From Lentzea flava (GTDB taxonomy: Bacteria > Actinomycetota > Actinomycetes > Mycobacteriales > Pseudonocardiaceae), in NCBI RefSeq assembly GCF_014648475.1, contig NZ_BMRE01000041.1, forward strand, positions 19,029 through 83,028: a stretch of DNA of 64,000 nucleotides, given 5' to 3'. The notes under the pieces were generated by a model. It ran no database searches and was not told the DNA's origin. It saw nothing but the letters and a program-made list of their open reading frames with translations. Below are positions 25,421 through 34,423 of this stretch, piece by piece. The position numbers and the translations under genes are program-made. The stretch's first letter is position 1, and every line of letters starts with the position of its first letter.

Positions 25421-27073
25421 ATGAGGACTCCGCTATTGTCCGCAGCCGTGTTGAAGAACTGGGGAGTGGCGATCTTCGCCACGGCCGCGCTGACCGCAGT
25501 CATGACGTCGGGCACGGCTGTTGGCGCACTCGCGCAGCCGCTTCCCGGGACGGTCAGCACCGAGGTGCGGATGAAGCTGGAGCGCGACGCCAGGCTCTCC
25601 GTGACCGAGACCGTCCACGTGCCGGACGGCAAGACGGTGAAGCGGACCGTCCCCTTGCGACTCGCGGTGGGCAACGGCCTGGAGCGCCAGTACCAGGTCA
25701 CCGATGCCAAGGTCGAGGGCAAGGGCAGTGCGAGCGTCGGCGACGACCAGTTCTCCGCCACGTTCGAGGGCGGCCAGGCGACGCTGACCTACACGGTCGT
25801 CGGCGCGGTCGCCCCCGTCGGTGACGCGCTGGAGGTCCGCTGGCAGGTCGCGGGCGGCTGGGACACCGAGGTCGACAAGGTCACCGTCTCGTTCTCCGCA
25901 CCCGACTCGCCGACGTCGGTCAACTGCCTCGCCGGCCCCATCGGCTCGTCGCAGCCGTGCACCAGCGCCGACCTCGCGGACGGCAAGGGCGTGCGGGCCC
26001 AGGAGATCAAGCTCGGCGCCGGCGAACGCGTCGATGTCGCGATTGGACTGTCCGCGGGTGTCGTGCCGCCGAACGCCGTCGTGGTCGAGCAGTCCGGCCT
26101 CGCGGCCGCGTTCGCCCTGACGCCGGTCAGCGGTGCCGCGCTCGGCGGCCTGCTCGTGTTGCTGCTCGGCGGGGTCGCCCTGCTCTGGTACCTGCGCGGC
26201 CGGGACGCGGCGGCGCTCGCCGGAGAGGTCCGCGCGGTGTCGGTGCTGGTGCGCGACCAGGCCGGACGTGTCGCGTTCGCATCACCCGACGGTGTGCTGC
26301 CCGGCCAGGTCGGCACGGTCGTCGACGAGCACGTGGACGTCGTCGACGTGACCGCGACGGTCATCGACCTCGCCGTCCGGAACTACCTGTGGATCGCCGA
26401 GGTCGAGGGCCACGACTGGCAGATCGTGCGCCGCAACCCGGCCGACGACTCGCTGTCCGGCTACGAGAAGGCCGTCTACGAAGCCCTTCTGCCGCAAGGC
26501 GTCGACGCGGTGACGGTGTCCGAGCTGCGCGGCCGCCGGATCGATCTCGCCCAGGTCCGCGACCGGCTCTACGCGGACGTGGTGGAGAAGCGCTGGTTCG
26601 TGCGCCGCCCGGACGCCGAGCGCAGCCTCTTCTGGTGGGTCGGCATCGTGATCGCCGTGCTGGGCCTCGCCGGCACCGTCGTGCTGGCGCTGACGATCGG
26701 CAACGCGCTGTTCGGGCTCGCCGTCGCCGTCGGCGGTGTTGCCCTGGCGTTCGGGTCGCGGTCGATGCCCGCCCGCACCAAGCGCGGCAGCGAGCTGCTG
26801 GAGCACGTCCGCGGCCTGCGCGGCTACCTGCACGGCGTGACGCCGGACGACGTTCCCGAGGCCGACCGCGAGCTGGTGTTCTCCCGTTCGCTGCCGTACG
26901 CGGTGGTGCTCGGCGAGACCGAGCGCTGGCTCTCGGCGTTCGGTCAGCAGGACCTCTATTGGTACGGCAACGCCTCCGATTTCCGGCGCAGCTTCCCGGC
27001 GTTCCTGGGAGCGCTGGACGGCGTGCTCGCCCAGGCGGGCCACCTTCGATCGCTCCGGGCGCCGAACCCGTAG
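25421..27073 (+). CDS. DUF2207-family membrane protein
   Basis: 550 aa. Signal-like N-terminal helix (WGVAIFATAALTAVMT), an extracytoplasmic beta-rich DUF2207 domain (about 35-225), a transmembrane helix (ALGGLLVLLLGGVALLWYL), a cytoplasmic region, then two close helices (SLFWWVGIVIAVLGLAGTVV and NALFGLAVAVGGVALAFG) and a soluble C terminus. Function of DUF2207 proteins is unknown. ATG 25421 is used; GTG 25448 is an alternative. It runs into the M16 peptidase pair (10-nt gap) and likely forms one operon with them and nudC. Confidence 0.8.
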   Translation: MRTPLLSAAVLKNWGVAIFATAALTAVMTSGTAVGALAQPLPGTVSTEVRMKLERDARLSVTETVHVPDGKTVKRTVPLRLAVGNGLERQYQVTDAKVEGKGSASVGDDQFSATFEGGQATLTYTVVGAVAPVGDALEVRWQVAGGWDTEVDKVTVSFSAPDSPTSVNCLAGPIGSSQPCTSADLADGKGVRAQEIKLGAGERVDVAIGLSAGVVPPNAVVVEQSGLAAAFALTPVSGAALGGLLVLLLGGVALLWYLRGRDAAALAGEVRAVSVLVRDQAGRVAFASPDGVLPGQVGTVVDEHVDVVDVTATVIDLAVRNYLWIAEVEGHDWQIVRRNPADDSLSGYEKAVYEALLPQGVDAVTVSELRGRRIDLAQVRDRLYADVVEKRWFVRRPDAERSLFWWVGIVIAVLGLAGTVVLALTIGNALFGLAVAVGGVALAFGSRSMPARTKRGSELLEHVRGLRGYLHGVTPDDVPEADRELVFSRSLPYAVVLGETERWLSAFGQQDLYWYGNASDFRRSFPAFLGALDGVLAQAGHLRSLRAPNP

Positions 27074-27083
27074 GCTTGCGGGC

Positions 27084-28367
27084 ATGGCCTCACCCGAACT
27101 GCACAGGTTCACGTTGCCCAACGGCCTGCGGGTGGTGCTCGCCCCCGACGCCAGCGCACCGGTCGTCGGCGTCAGCGTGCACTACGACGTCGGCTTCCGC
27201 TCCGAGCCGGAGGGGCGCACCGGGTTCGCGCACCTCTTCGAGCACCTGATGTTCCAGGGCAGCGAAAGCCTGGAGAAGCTGGCCCACTTCCGCCATGTGC
27301 AGTCGTCGGGCGGCACGTTCAACGGGTCCACGCACCCGGACTACACCGACTACTACCAGGTGCTGCCGAGCGCGGCGCTGGAGCGGGCGCTGTTCCTCGA
27401 AGCGGACCGCATGCGCGCGCCGAAGCTCACCGAGGAGAACCTCCGCAACCAGATCGACGTGGTGAAGGAGGAGATCCGGCTCAACGTGCTGAACCGCCCG
27501 TACGGCGGGTTCCCCTGGATCCTCCTGCCGCCGGTGCTGTTCAAGACGTTCGCCAACGCGCACAACGGCTACGGCGACTTCGTCGACCTGGAGAGCGCCA
27601 CGGTCGACGACTGCGCGGAGTTCTTCGACACCTACTACTCGCCGTCCAACGCGGTGCTGACGGTCGCGGGCGACCTCGACGTCGAGACCACCAAGGCGTT
27701 GGTGGAGAAGCACTTCGGCGACGTGCCCGCACGGCCGAAGCCGGAGCGTCCCTCGTTCGCCGAGCCCGCGCCGCAGGGCGAGGTGCGGCACGAGCACGGC
27801 GACCCGCTCGCCCCGCTGCCCGCGATCGCGATCGGCTACCGCGTGCCGGACCCGGTCACCGACATCGACGGCTACCTCGCGTACCTGGTGCTCGCGGGCG
27901 TGCTGACCGACGGCGACAGCTCGCGCCTGCAGCAGCGCCTGGTGCACCGCGAGGGCATCGTGATCGACCTGAACGCGGGCTGCGGCCTGTTCGGGCCGCT
28001 GGAGGCCCGCGACCCGGACACGTTCAGCATCACCGCGATCCACACCGCCGAGGTCTCCGCCGACCAGGTCGTCGCGGCCATCGACGAGGAGCTGCAGAAG
28101 CTCGCGCAGGAACCGCCGTCGGCCGAGGAGCTCGCGAAGGTCACCGCCCGCTGGGCGTCGACCATGCACAAGGAGCACGACCGGCTCACGAACCGCACGC
28201 TGGGCCTCGGCTCGGCGGAGCTGCTGTTCGGCCGCGCCGAGCTGATCTACGAACTGCCCGAGCGGATCGCCTCGGTGACCGTGGACGAGGTGTCCGCCGC
28301 GGCCAAGGCGCTGCGTCCCGACGCCCGCGCCCTTCTTCTCGTCAAGCCCACCGGAGGAGCTCAGTGA
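27084..28367 (+). CDS. M16 peptidase, catalytic subunit
   Basis: 427 aa. Inverted zinc motif H50-LFE-H54 in GFAHLFEHLMFQG, with the downstream Glu region QIDVVKEEIR about 77 residues later, as in pitrilysin/mitochondrial processing peptidase-type M16B enzymes. Two homologous halves, no signal peptide. It ends in a GTGA overlap with a second M16 gene that lacks the zinc motif; such active/inactive pairs act as a clamshell heterodimer. Confidence 0.9.
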   Translation: MASPELHRFTLPNGLRVVLAPDASAPVVGVSVHYDVGFRSEPEGRTGFAHLFEHLMFQGSESLEKLAHFRHVQSSGGTFNGSTHPDYTDYYQVLPSAALERALFLEADRMRAPKLTEENLRNQIDVVKEEIRLNVLNRPYGGFPWILLPPVLFKTFANAHNGYGDFVDLESATVDDCAEFFDTYYSPSNAVLTVAGDLDVETTKALVEKHFGDVPARPKPERPSFAEPAPQGEVRHEHGDPLAPLPAIAIGYRVPDPVTDIDGYLAYLVLAGVLTDGDSSRLQQRLVHREGIVIDLNAGCGLFGPLEARDPDTFSITAIHTAEVSADQVVAAIDEELQKLAQEPPSAEELAKVTARWASTMHKEHDRLTNRTLGLGSAELLFGRAELIYELPERIASVTVDEVSAAAKALRPDARALLLVKPTGGAQ

Positions 28368-29752
28368 CCGCCGCGAAGACCCATCGTTCGGCTGAGGAGA
28401 TCGGGCGCACGTCGGTAGGCCCGCGTCCACTGCCCGAGCTGGGCGTGCAGAAGGCGGCCGCTGACCTGTCCACTGTGGACACCGTGCTGCCGAACGGCCT
28501 GCGTGTCATCGCGGTCAAGCGCGCCACCGTGCCGATGGTCGAGGTCCGGCTGCGCGTCCCGTTCGCGGACCCGGCCACGTCGAGCACCGGCTCGCACCAC
28601 TCGGCCCAGGCAGAGCTGCTCGCGAACACCGTGCTCACCGGCACTGCCTCGCGGTCCCGCGTGCAGATCGACACCGAGCTGGCGCTGGTCGGCGGCGAGC
28701 TCGACTCCGTGGTCGACCCTGAGCGGCTGAGCATCACCGGCAACGCGCTCGCCACCGGTCTCGGCACGGTGCTCGACGTGCTGCGCGACGTGCTGACCAA
28801 CGCCTCCTACCCGGCCGACGAGCTGGAGCGCGAGCGCGGCCGCCTGGTCGAGCGCATCACGATCGCCCGCTCGCAGCCGAACGTCATCGCCCGCGAGGCG
28901 CTGCAGAAGGTGCTGTACGGCGACCACCCGTACGCCAAGGAGATGCCGGAGGCCGACGAGGTCGCCGCCGTCACCCGCGACGACGTGGTGGCGTTGCACC
29001 GCAAGGCGCTGCTGCCGCGCGGCTCGGTGCTCGTGATCGTCGGCGACGTCGAGCCGGCCGAGGCCGTGGCCCAGGTCGGCGAGGCGCTGGGCGCGTGGCA
29101 GGGCGAGGGCGAGGCGGTCCAGCTGCCGCCGCTGCCGGCCGTCAAGGGTGGTGACGTGCTGCTGGTGCACCGCGCCGGTGCCGTGCAGTCGCAGATCCGC
29201 CTCGCCGCGCAGGCGATCCCGCGCACCGACGAGCGCTACCCCGCGCTGCAGATCGCGAACCTGGTCTACGGCGGGTTCTTCTCGTCCCGCCTGGTCGAGA
29301 ACATCCGCGAGGACAAGGGCTACACCTACAGCGCGCGGTCGCACCCCGAGTTCACGATCCACGGCGCCACGCTGCTCATCGACGCGGACACCGCGTCGGA
29401 GGTGACGGCGGCCGCGCTGCTGGAGACGCGCTACGAGCTCGCGCGCCTCGGCCTGGTGCCGCCGTCGGAGTCCGAAGTGGACGTTGCGCGCCGGTACGCC
29501 ATCGGCACGTTGCTGACCACGACGTCGTCGCAGTCCGGCCTGGCCTCGTTCGTGGTGAACCTCGTCGGCCTCGGCCTGGGCATCGACTGGCTGATCGAGC
29601 ACCCGGCCCGGCTGGAGAAGGTCACGCCGGAGCAGGTCGCCGCGGCGGCACTGGAGTTCTTCGCTCCCGGCAACTTCACCGGTGTGCTGGTCGGTGACGC
29701 CGAGCTGCTCAAGCCGAAGCTCGCCGCGCTGGGTGGAGTCTCGTTCCAGTGA
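28364..29752 (+). CDS. M16 peptidase-like, non-catalytic subunit
   Basis: 462 aa. M16 fold, but the HxxEH motif is missing: the equivalent place reads HHSAQAELLAN. It keeps the C-terminal-domain motif VENIREDKGYTYSARS, where Arg and Tyr position substrate in M16B partners. GTG start overlapping the preceding stop by 4 nt. Inferred: the regulatory half of a heterodimer with the preceding protein, probably degrading unfolded or exported peptides. Confidence 0.88.
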   Translation: MTAAKTHRSAEEIGRTSVGPRPLPELGVQKAAADLSTVDTVLPNGLRVIAVKRATVPMVEVRLRVPFADPATSSTGSHHSAQAELLANTVLTGTASRSRVQIDTELALVGGELDSVVDPERLSITGNALATGLGTVLDVLRDVLTNASYPADELERERGRLVERITIARSQPNVIAREALQKVLYGDHPYAKEMPEADEVAAVTRDDVVALHRKALLPRGSVLVIVGDVEPAEAVAQVGEALGAWQGEGEAVQLPPLPAVKGGDVLLVHRAGAVQSQIRLAAQAIPRTDERYPALQIANLVYGGFFSSRLVENIREDKGYTYSARSHPEFTIHGATLLIDADTASEVTAAALLETRYELARLGLVPPSESEVDVARRYAIGTLLTTTSSQSGLASFVVNLVGLGLGIDWLIEHPARLEKVTPEQVAAAALEFFAPGNFTGVLVGDAELLKPKLAALGGVSFQ

Positions 29753-30705
29753 GTTTCGACCTGGTAGGTCTGCCCGCGCTGTCGAGGTTCACGATCGACA
29801 GGAGCGAGCCGTTGCGCGGCGATTCCGAGCGGATCGCCGCGCTCTGGCCGAAAGCTCGCATGATCGTGGTCGACACCCGCGGCCGCACGCTCGTCGCCGA
29901 GCACGGCACCCGCGTGGTCGACCGGCCCGCCGTGGAGTTCGGCGAGCAGCCGCCGCTCGGCTCCGTCCTGCTGGGTGAGCAGGACGGGGTGGCCTACTTC
30001 GCCGTGCTGATGCCCGCCGAGGAGGGCGAGCAGGTCCCGGTCGGCCGTTCGTGGGTCCTGCCGGAACTGACCGAGGAGCCGCAGTGGCTCGACCTGCGGC
30101 AGGCCGGTGCGACGCTGGACGACATGTCGGCCGGCCTCTTCACGACCGCGGCGGCGTTGTTCCAGTGGCACCGGCTGGGCAAGTTCTGCGCCAGGTGCGG
30201 CTCGCCGACCGGGCTGGAGAAGTCCGGCTGGGTCTCGGTGTGCTCCGGCTGCGGCCGCGAGGAGTACCCGCGCACCGACGCCGCGGTGATCTGCCTCGTC
30301 CACGACGGGGCGGACCAGGTGCTGCTGGCTCGCGGACCCGAGTGGCCGGAGGGCCGGTTCTCGGTGCTGGCCGGGTTCGTCGAGGCCGGCGAGTCGCTGG
30401 AGGCCTGCGTGGCGCGCGAGGTGCTCGAAGAGGTCGGCGTGACCGTGCGGGACGTCCGCTACCTGGGGTCGCAGCCGTGGCCGTTCCCGCGGTCGCTGAT
30501 GATCGGGTTCGAGGCCGTGGCCGACCCCGCCGAACCGCTCGTGCCCGCCGACGGTGAGATCGCCGAGGCCATGTGGGTGTCGCGGGACGACGTCCGCAAG
30601 GCGATCGAGGTGCCCGGCAGCGTTCCCGGCCTCGGGCTCGCCGGCGGGGCGTCCATCGCGTTCCGGATGCTGCAGAGCTGGTCGGGAGCAGCCCACAGCG
30701 GCTGA
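29749..30705 (+). CDS. nudC: NAD(H) pyrophosphatase / RNA deNADding NudC
   Basis: 318 aa. Four-Cys zinc ribbon (C147, C150, C165, C168 in CARCG...CSGCG), complete Nudix box at about 209-231 (GFVEAGES...REVLEEVGV), and the NudC signature SQPWPFPRS. These identify NudC, which hydrolyses NADH to NMNH and AMP and removes NAD caps from RNA. GTG start overlapping the M16 stop (GTGA). Homologous to Rv3199c, which is also close to adnAB and the K+ channel in mycobacteria. 160 nt of noncoding sequence follow; no terminator is obvious. Confidence 0.92.
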   Translation: MSFDLVGLPALSRFTIDRSEPLRGDSERIAALWPKARMIVVDTRGRTLVAEHGTRVVDRPAVEFGEQPPLGSVLLGEQDGVAYFAVLMPAEEGEQVPVGRSWVLPELTEEPQWLDLRQAGATLDDMSAGLFTTAAALFQWHRLGKFCARCGSPTGLEKSGWVSVCSGCGREEYPRTDAAVICLVHDGADQVLLARGPEWPEGRFSVLAGFVEAGESLEACVAREVLEEVGVTVRDVRYLGSQPWPFPRSLMIGFEAVADPAEPLVPADGEIAEAMWVSRDDVRKAIEVPGSVPGLGLAGGASIAFRMLQSWSGAAHSG

Positions 30706-30866
30706 GCCGAAGCAGGGTCAGCGCCAGGCTGCCAGCCGGGAACCGGGGCGTGATCCGGACGGGTCTCGCCCCAGTCCGGGCTGGCCGGCGGCAGGACGTT
30801 GTGCTCGGCGCCATGGCCGTGATCCTGGCGAGGACGCGTGACGACCGCACGCTCGACGCACCGCGA

Positions 30867-31616
30867 TCAGCTCGTCCGGGTGGCGATCCAGTCCGCGTAG
30901 GTGTGCCAGCCGACCTCGGGGAACTCCGCGTGCAGGGCGGCGATGTCCAGGTCGAGGCCGATCTCGGTGTGGTGGCGGAACATCGCGGCCAGGTCCGCCG
31001 AGTACCGCTCGGCCTTGGCCAGCGGGATCTCGATGAACTCCGTGCCTCTGATGGCAGCCATCTCCGGACCGGTGAGGCGGTCGCTCGCGATGTCGATGCG
31101 GCGGTTGCGGAACCGTTCCGGCTGTTCGAAGGCCAGCACCGTCATCGCGGCGATGTCCTCGGGCGCGACGACGTAGAGCTTCAGGTCCGGTGGGATCGGC
31201 AGGGCCACCGGCCCTTCGGCACCCATGAACGCGGCCGGGCCGAGCACCGTCCACTGAGGATGGTTCGCGGCCAGGTGGCGCTCGATCTCCGCCTTGGTGT
31301 CGAAGTGCGGGATGCCGGTGCCGCGGTCGGCGTTGGTGGCGGAGGTGAAGACGACGTGCGGCACGTGCCGGGCGGCGTCGATCGCGGCTTTGCCCTGCGC
31401 CACCTCGTTGGGGTCGCTGAGCGGAGTCATGAGGAAGACGCCGTCGACCCCTGCGAACGCTCGCTCCAGCGATGCGGGGTCGTCGAAGTCGCCGTGGACG
31501 TCGTTGGGATGCTTGGGATTTCTCGTCACGCGGCGGACGTCGTGGCCGCGTTCGGTCAGGAGCCGGGCGACGGCGCCGCCCTGGGTACCGGTCGCGCCGG
31601 TGACTGCGATTTTCAC
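30867..31616 (-). CDS. NmrA-like NAD(P)-binding oxidoreductase
   Basis: 249 aa. Rossmann N terminus AVTGATGTQGGAVARLL (GxxGxxG), consistent with the atypical short-chain dehydrogenase/NmrA family; no YxxxK active-site pair is evident. Start is GTG at 31616, overlapping the stop of the monooxygenase by 4 nt, so it is the second gene of a two-gene operon. Possibly a redox sensor or reductase working on the same metabolite. Confidence 0.85.
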   Translation of the reverse strand: MKIAVTGATGTQGGAVARLLTERGHDVRRVTRNPKHPNDVHGDFDDPASLERAFAGVDGVFLMTPLSDPNEVAQGKAAIDAARHVPHVVFTSATNADRGTGIPHFDTKAEIERHLAANHPQWTVLGPAAFMGAEGPVALPIPPDLKLYVVAPEDIAAMTVLAFEQPERFRNRRIDIASDRLTGPEMAAIRGTEFIEIPLAKAERYSADLAAMFRHHTEIGLDLDIAALHAEFPEVGWHTYADWIATRTS

Positions 31617-32827
31617 TTGCCGATCCTGGAGATGTAGCCGTCCGGGCGGACGGTGGCTTCGTGGCCGTCCAGCACGACGCTGGTGCCCTTGCCGTCGGAG
31701 AGGTCGAGGCCGGGGACGAACGTGCCGGTCAGCGGGTGGTCGCAGCCCGTGTCGTAGCGGATGTCGGTGCCCTGGATCATCGCGGAGATGCGGGACTTGA
31801 CCTCCTGCAGGTCGAGCAGGTCGCTGAACAGCGAGTACAGCTCGCGGGACTGCGGGTCGGGGCGGGTCAGCGCCACCTGGGCCATGGTGTTGCGCAGCAC
31901 GCGTTCGGCGACCGGGTGGCGTTCGGTGGTGTAGGTGTCGATCAGGCAGGAGTCGCCGGTGGCGAGCTTCCAGCCGAGGTTCAGCGCGTCCTGCAGGCCC
32001 AGGTTGAGACCCTGACCGCCGAACGGCGAGTGCACGTGGGCGGCGTCGCCCGCGAGCAGGACGTTGCCCTTGCGGTAGGTGGTGGCCTGGCGGGTGTTGT
32101 CGGTCCAGACCGTGGCGGTGTGAACGGCGGTGATGCGCACGTCGCGGCCGCTCACCCGGCGCAGGGAGGCTTCGAGGATCTCGCGGTTCACCTCGCGGGT
32201 GGCGGGCGGGCCGTCGAACTCCATCAGCATGATCCGGCCCTTGAGCGGGCCGAAGGCGTGGACGCCGGTCGGGGTGCGCTGCCAGCCGAACGGGAGGTCG
32301 CCCTCCAGGTCGACGACCGCCTGGTAGCCGGTGAGGCTGGGGCCGGTGCCGGGGAAGTCGAAGCCGGCGAGCTTGCGGACGCTGCTGCGGCCGCCGTCGC
32401 AGCCGACGACGTACTCGGTGCCGAAGTCCAGGTCGGTGACGTCGACGCCGCGGCGGATCTCGACGCCGAGTTCGAGGGCGCGGGCTTCGAGGATGCGTTC
32501 CAGGTTCTGCTGGCTGAGCATGACGAGCGGCAGACCGTCCAGTTTGAACAGTCCGGCGAAGTGGCCGGTGGCACCGGTGGGACGCCAGGAGAGGCCTGCG
32601 GCCTCGGCTTCGCTCGCGGCGTCGATGGCGGGACCGAAGCCGCGCATGGCGAGCATCTGGTAGGTGCGGCCGTTGATCATCTGAGCCTTGATCGTGTCGG
32701 CCTGGGTGGTGAGGCGTTCGAGCACGGTGGTGCGGACGCCCTGAAGGGCGAGTTCGGTGGCGAGCAGGAGGCCGACAGGGCCTGCGCCGACGATGGTGAC
32801 GTCCCCAGAGGTTTTCATGCTCAACAT
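31613..32827 (-). CDS. FAD-dependent aromatic monooxygenase-like
   Basis: 404 aa from ATG 32827 (401 from ATG 32818; both are close to the predicted transcription start, and a longer frame is unlikely). FAD-binding GxGxxG in VTIVGAGPVGLLLATEL, DG motif near VVGCDGGRSSVRKL, and GD motif in LLAGDAAHVHSPFGGQGLN: group A flavin monooxygenase, pentachlorophenol/phenol-hydroxylase-like. The C-terminal thioredoxin-like extension is short. Probably hydroxylates an aromatic or polyketide-like compound. Operon with NmrA; divergent MarR gene. Confidence 0.88.
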   Translation of the reverse strand: MLSMKTSGDVTIVGAGPVGLLLATELALQGVRTTVLERLTTQADTIKAQMINGRTYQMLAMRGFGPAIDAASEAEAAGLSWRPTGATGHFAGLFKLDGLPLVMLSQQNLERILEARALELGVEIRRGVDVTDLDFGTEYVVGCDGGRSSVRKLAGFDFPGTGPSLTGYQAVVDLEGDLPFGWQRTPTGVHAFGPLKGRIMLMEFDGPPATREVNREILEASLRRVSGRDVRITAVHTATVWTDNTRQATTYRKGNVLLAGDAAHVHSPFGGQGLNLGLQDALNLGWKLATGDSCLIDTYTTERHPVAERVLRNTMAQVALTRPDPQSRELYSLFSDLLDLQEVKSRISAMIQGTDIRYDTGCDHPLTGTFVPGLDLSDGKGTSVVLDGHEATVRPDGYISRIGK

Positions 32828-32854
32828 TTGAGCGTGAAAACGTCGCGAAGTCAA
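32819..32854 (-). promoter_or_regulatory. Monooxygenase promoter with MarR-type operator
   Basis: Minus-strand -35 TTGACT (32854-32849) and -10 TCAAAT (32831-32826), 17-nt spacer. A perfect palindrome GCTCAA-CAT-TTGAGC (32819-32833) covers the -10 and the presumed start of transcription/translation. Position between monooxygenase and divergent marR suggests it is the MarR operator. Confidence 0.55.
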
Positions 32855-32874
32855 ACGTGATTTAGGATGGGCTG

Positions 32875-33342
32875 GTGACCGAGCCGATTTTCGCGTGGCT
32901 GTACGTGCAGCAGGGCGTGGACGCCGTGAAGGCCGCGATGGGGCGGCGGATGGAGGAGGAAGCCGGCTGCTCGCTCCTTGAGCACGTGGCGCTCTACCAG
33001 CTGTTCCGCAACGGTGGGCGACTGCAGATGTCCGAGCTGGTCGAGCTGCTGGACGTGAGCCCGTCCGGCGTCACGCGGCTGATCGAGCGGCTGGTCAAAC
33101 GCGGCTGGGTCACGCGGGAGCAGCCCCCGGACAACCGGCGGCTGGTCCACGCCGTGCTGACGCGCGAAGGCGAGGAGGCGTGCCAGGGCGTCACCGCGCG
33201 GGTGTACCGGGCGGCGGTCGCCGAGGAGTTCACCGGGTTGCTGAACGAACGCGACCTCGCCGACCTGCGCCGCATCGGCCGCAAGCTGATGGAGGGCCAC
33301 GGGCGGTGGGACGTCAAGCGTTTCGCGCCCTCAGAGGAGTGA
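32875..33342 (+). CDS. MarR-family transcriptional regulator
   Basis: 155 aa. Winged helix-turn-helix of MarR type: LQMSELVELLDVSPSGVTRLIERLVKRGWV (core given in part), wing PPDNRRLVHAVLT, and helical dimerisation ends. Start GTG 32875 with GGATGGG just upstream. Divergent from the monooxygenase/NmrA operon and near a palindromic site, so it probably represses that operon in response to the substrate. Its 3' end overlaps jetD by 12 bp (convergent). Confidence 0.9.
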   Translation: MTEPIFAWLYVQQGVDAVKAAMGRRMEEEAGCSLLEHVALYQLFRNGGRLQMSELVELLDVSPSGVTRLIERLVKRGWVTREQPPDNRRLVHAVLTREGEEACQGVTARVYRAAVAEEFTGLLNERDLADLRRIGRKLMEGHGRWDVKRFAPSEE

Positions 33343-34347
33343 CGGCAGCACGTGCTCCTCGGTGACCATGAGGCCCGTGGTGGCCATGGTCTCCGCCAGG
33401 CCGGGGTCCCAGCTCGCGGTCTCCGGCCGGCTGTTCAACGTCGGCAGCTCGACCCCGCGCGCGATCAACGTGGCGACGGCCTCGCGGTAGTCGGCCGCCG
33501 ACATCCGCCACGCCGTGCCACCCGTCCACGCCAGCACCTCGTTGGTGACGCGGATGCCGTCCGGCGTGAAGTCGTTGTGGCACCGGACGATCCTGCCGTC
33601 GAGGTGGTGCTTCGCCTGTGGCGTCAGGCCGTTCGGCAGCACCATCAACGGCCCCGGCATGCCCGACTCGAGCAGTCGCGGGCTGCGGACGACGGTGATC
33701 TCCCGCGCTTCCAGGGTGTCGTTCAGCGTCAGGTAACCCTGCGAGGTCAGCACCGGGTTGCTGTAGGCGTCGGGCAGGACGCCAGCGCGTTCCCAGTCGG
33801 TGCCCGCGAGCTGCAACGCCTTCCGCACGATGCGCGCGAGCGGACGGCCGTCGTCCAAGTCGTTGCCCGCCAAGGCGAACCGGGTCGTCCACCGCCGCTG
33901 CTCCTGGCCGAGCTTCGCGAGAATCGCCGCGGCCTGGTTCGCGATCATCGGCAACGCGGGCTGCGGGATCTTGCCGTACTTCCGCACGTGCTCGATCCAC
34001 TCGGCCGCCCACGGGGCGTTGAGCAGGCCGTGCTCGCGCAACGCGAACTTCAGCACGGCGTCCGCGGTCGAGGCCTCTTCCGACGTGGACAGGCCGACCG
34101 GCTTGCCGTGCACGGCTTCCAGTACTTCGGGCAACGTGCTGCCGTGGGCGCGGAGGTGCTCGTCCAGGCGTGCCAACGAGATCTGGCGGCGGGCCGGGTG
34201 CGCGATCGGCTTGCGCAGCAGTTCGCCGAGGACGGCGGCGGTGCGGGCGTCCTCGACGCGGAAGCTGAACGCCGAGCGGCCGCCGCCCTCCAGGGTCTCG
34301 CGGGCGAGGCGCCAGAACTCCGCGAGCTCCGGCTGGTCCATGTTCAC
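33331..34347 (-). CDS. jetD: JetD-like Wadjet subunit with degenerate toprim motifs
   Basis: 338 aa, similar to the TIGR02679/DUF3323-DUF2399 family, the JetD nuclease subunit of type III Wadjet plasmid defence. The N-terminal part (about 20-110) is the DUF3323-like region; the C-terminal part holds the toprim-like segment. Expected catalytic motifs (from memory: ENP, GQP, DFD) read RSP (221-223), GLT and NDFT (258-261); the WRMSAADY tail is kept. It is shorter than the usual 380-400 residues. Separated from jetC by a toxin cassette of opposite strand. GTG 34347 start; ATG 34341 also possible. Either a divergent JetD or one that has lost nuclease activity. Confidence 0.65.
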   Translation of the reverse strand: MNMDQPELAEFWRLARETLEGGGRSAFSFRVEDARTAAVLGELLRKPIAHPARRQISLARLDEHLRAHGSTLPEVLEAVHGKPVGLSTSEEASTADAVLKFALREHGLLNAPWAAEWIEHVRKYGKIPQPALPMIANQAAAILAKLGQEQRRWTTRFALAGNDLDDGRPLARIVRKALQLAGTDWERAGVLPDAYSNPVLTSQGYLTLNDTLEAREITVVRSPRLLESGMPGPLMVLPNGLTPQAKHHLDGRIVRCHNDFTPDGIRVTNEVLAWTGGTAWRMSAADYREAVATLIARGVELPTLNSRPETASWDPGLAETMATTGLMVTEEHVLPSLL

Positions 34348-34423
34348 GGCACAACCCTAGTTTCCTGATTCGTCGTGCGCCGATGCCGGTTCTGGGTACT
34401 CTGCGTGACGGGGAGGGCGCGCA

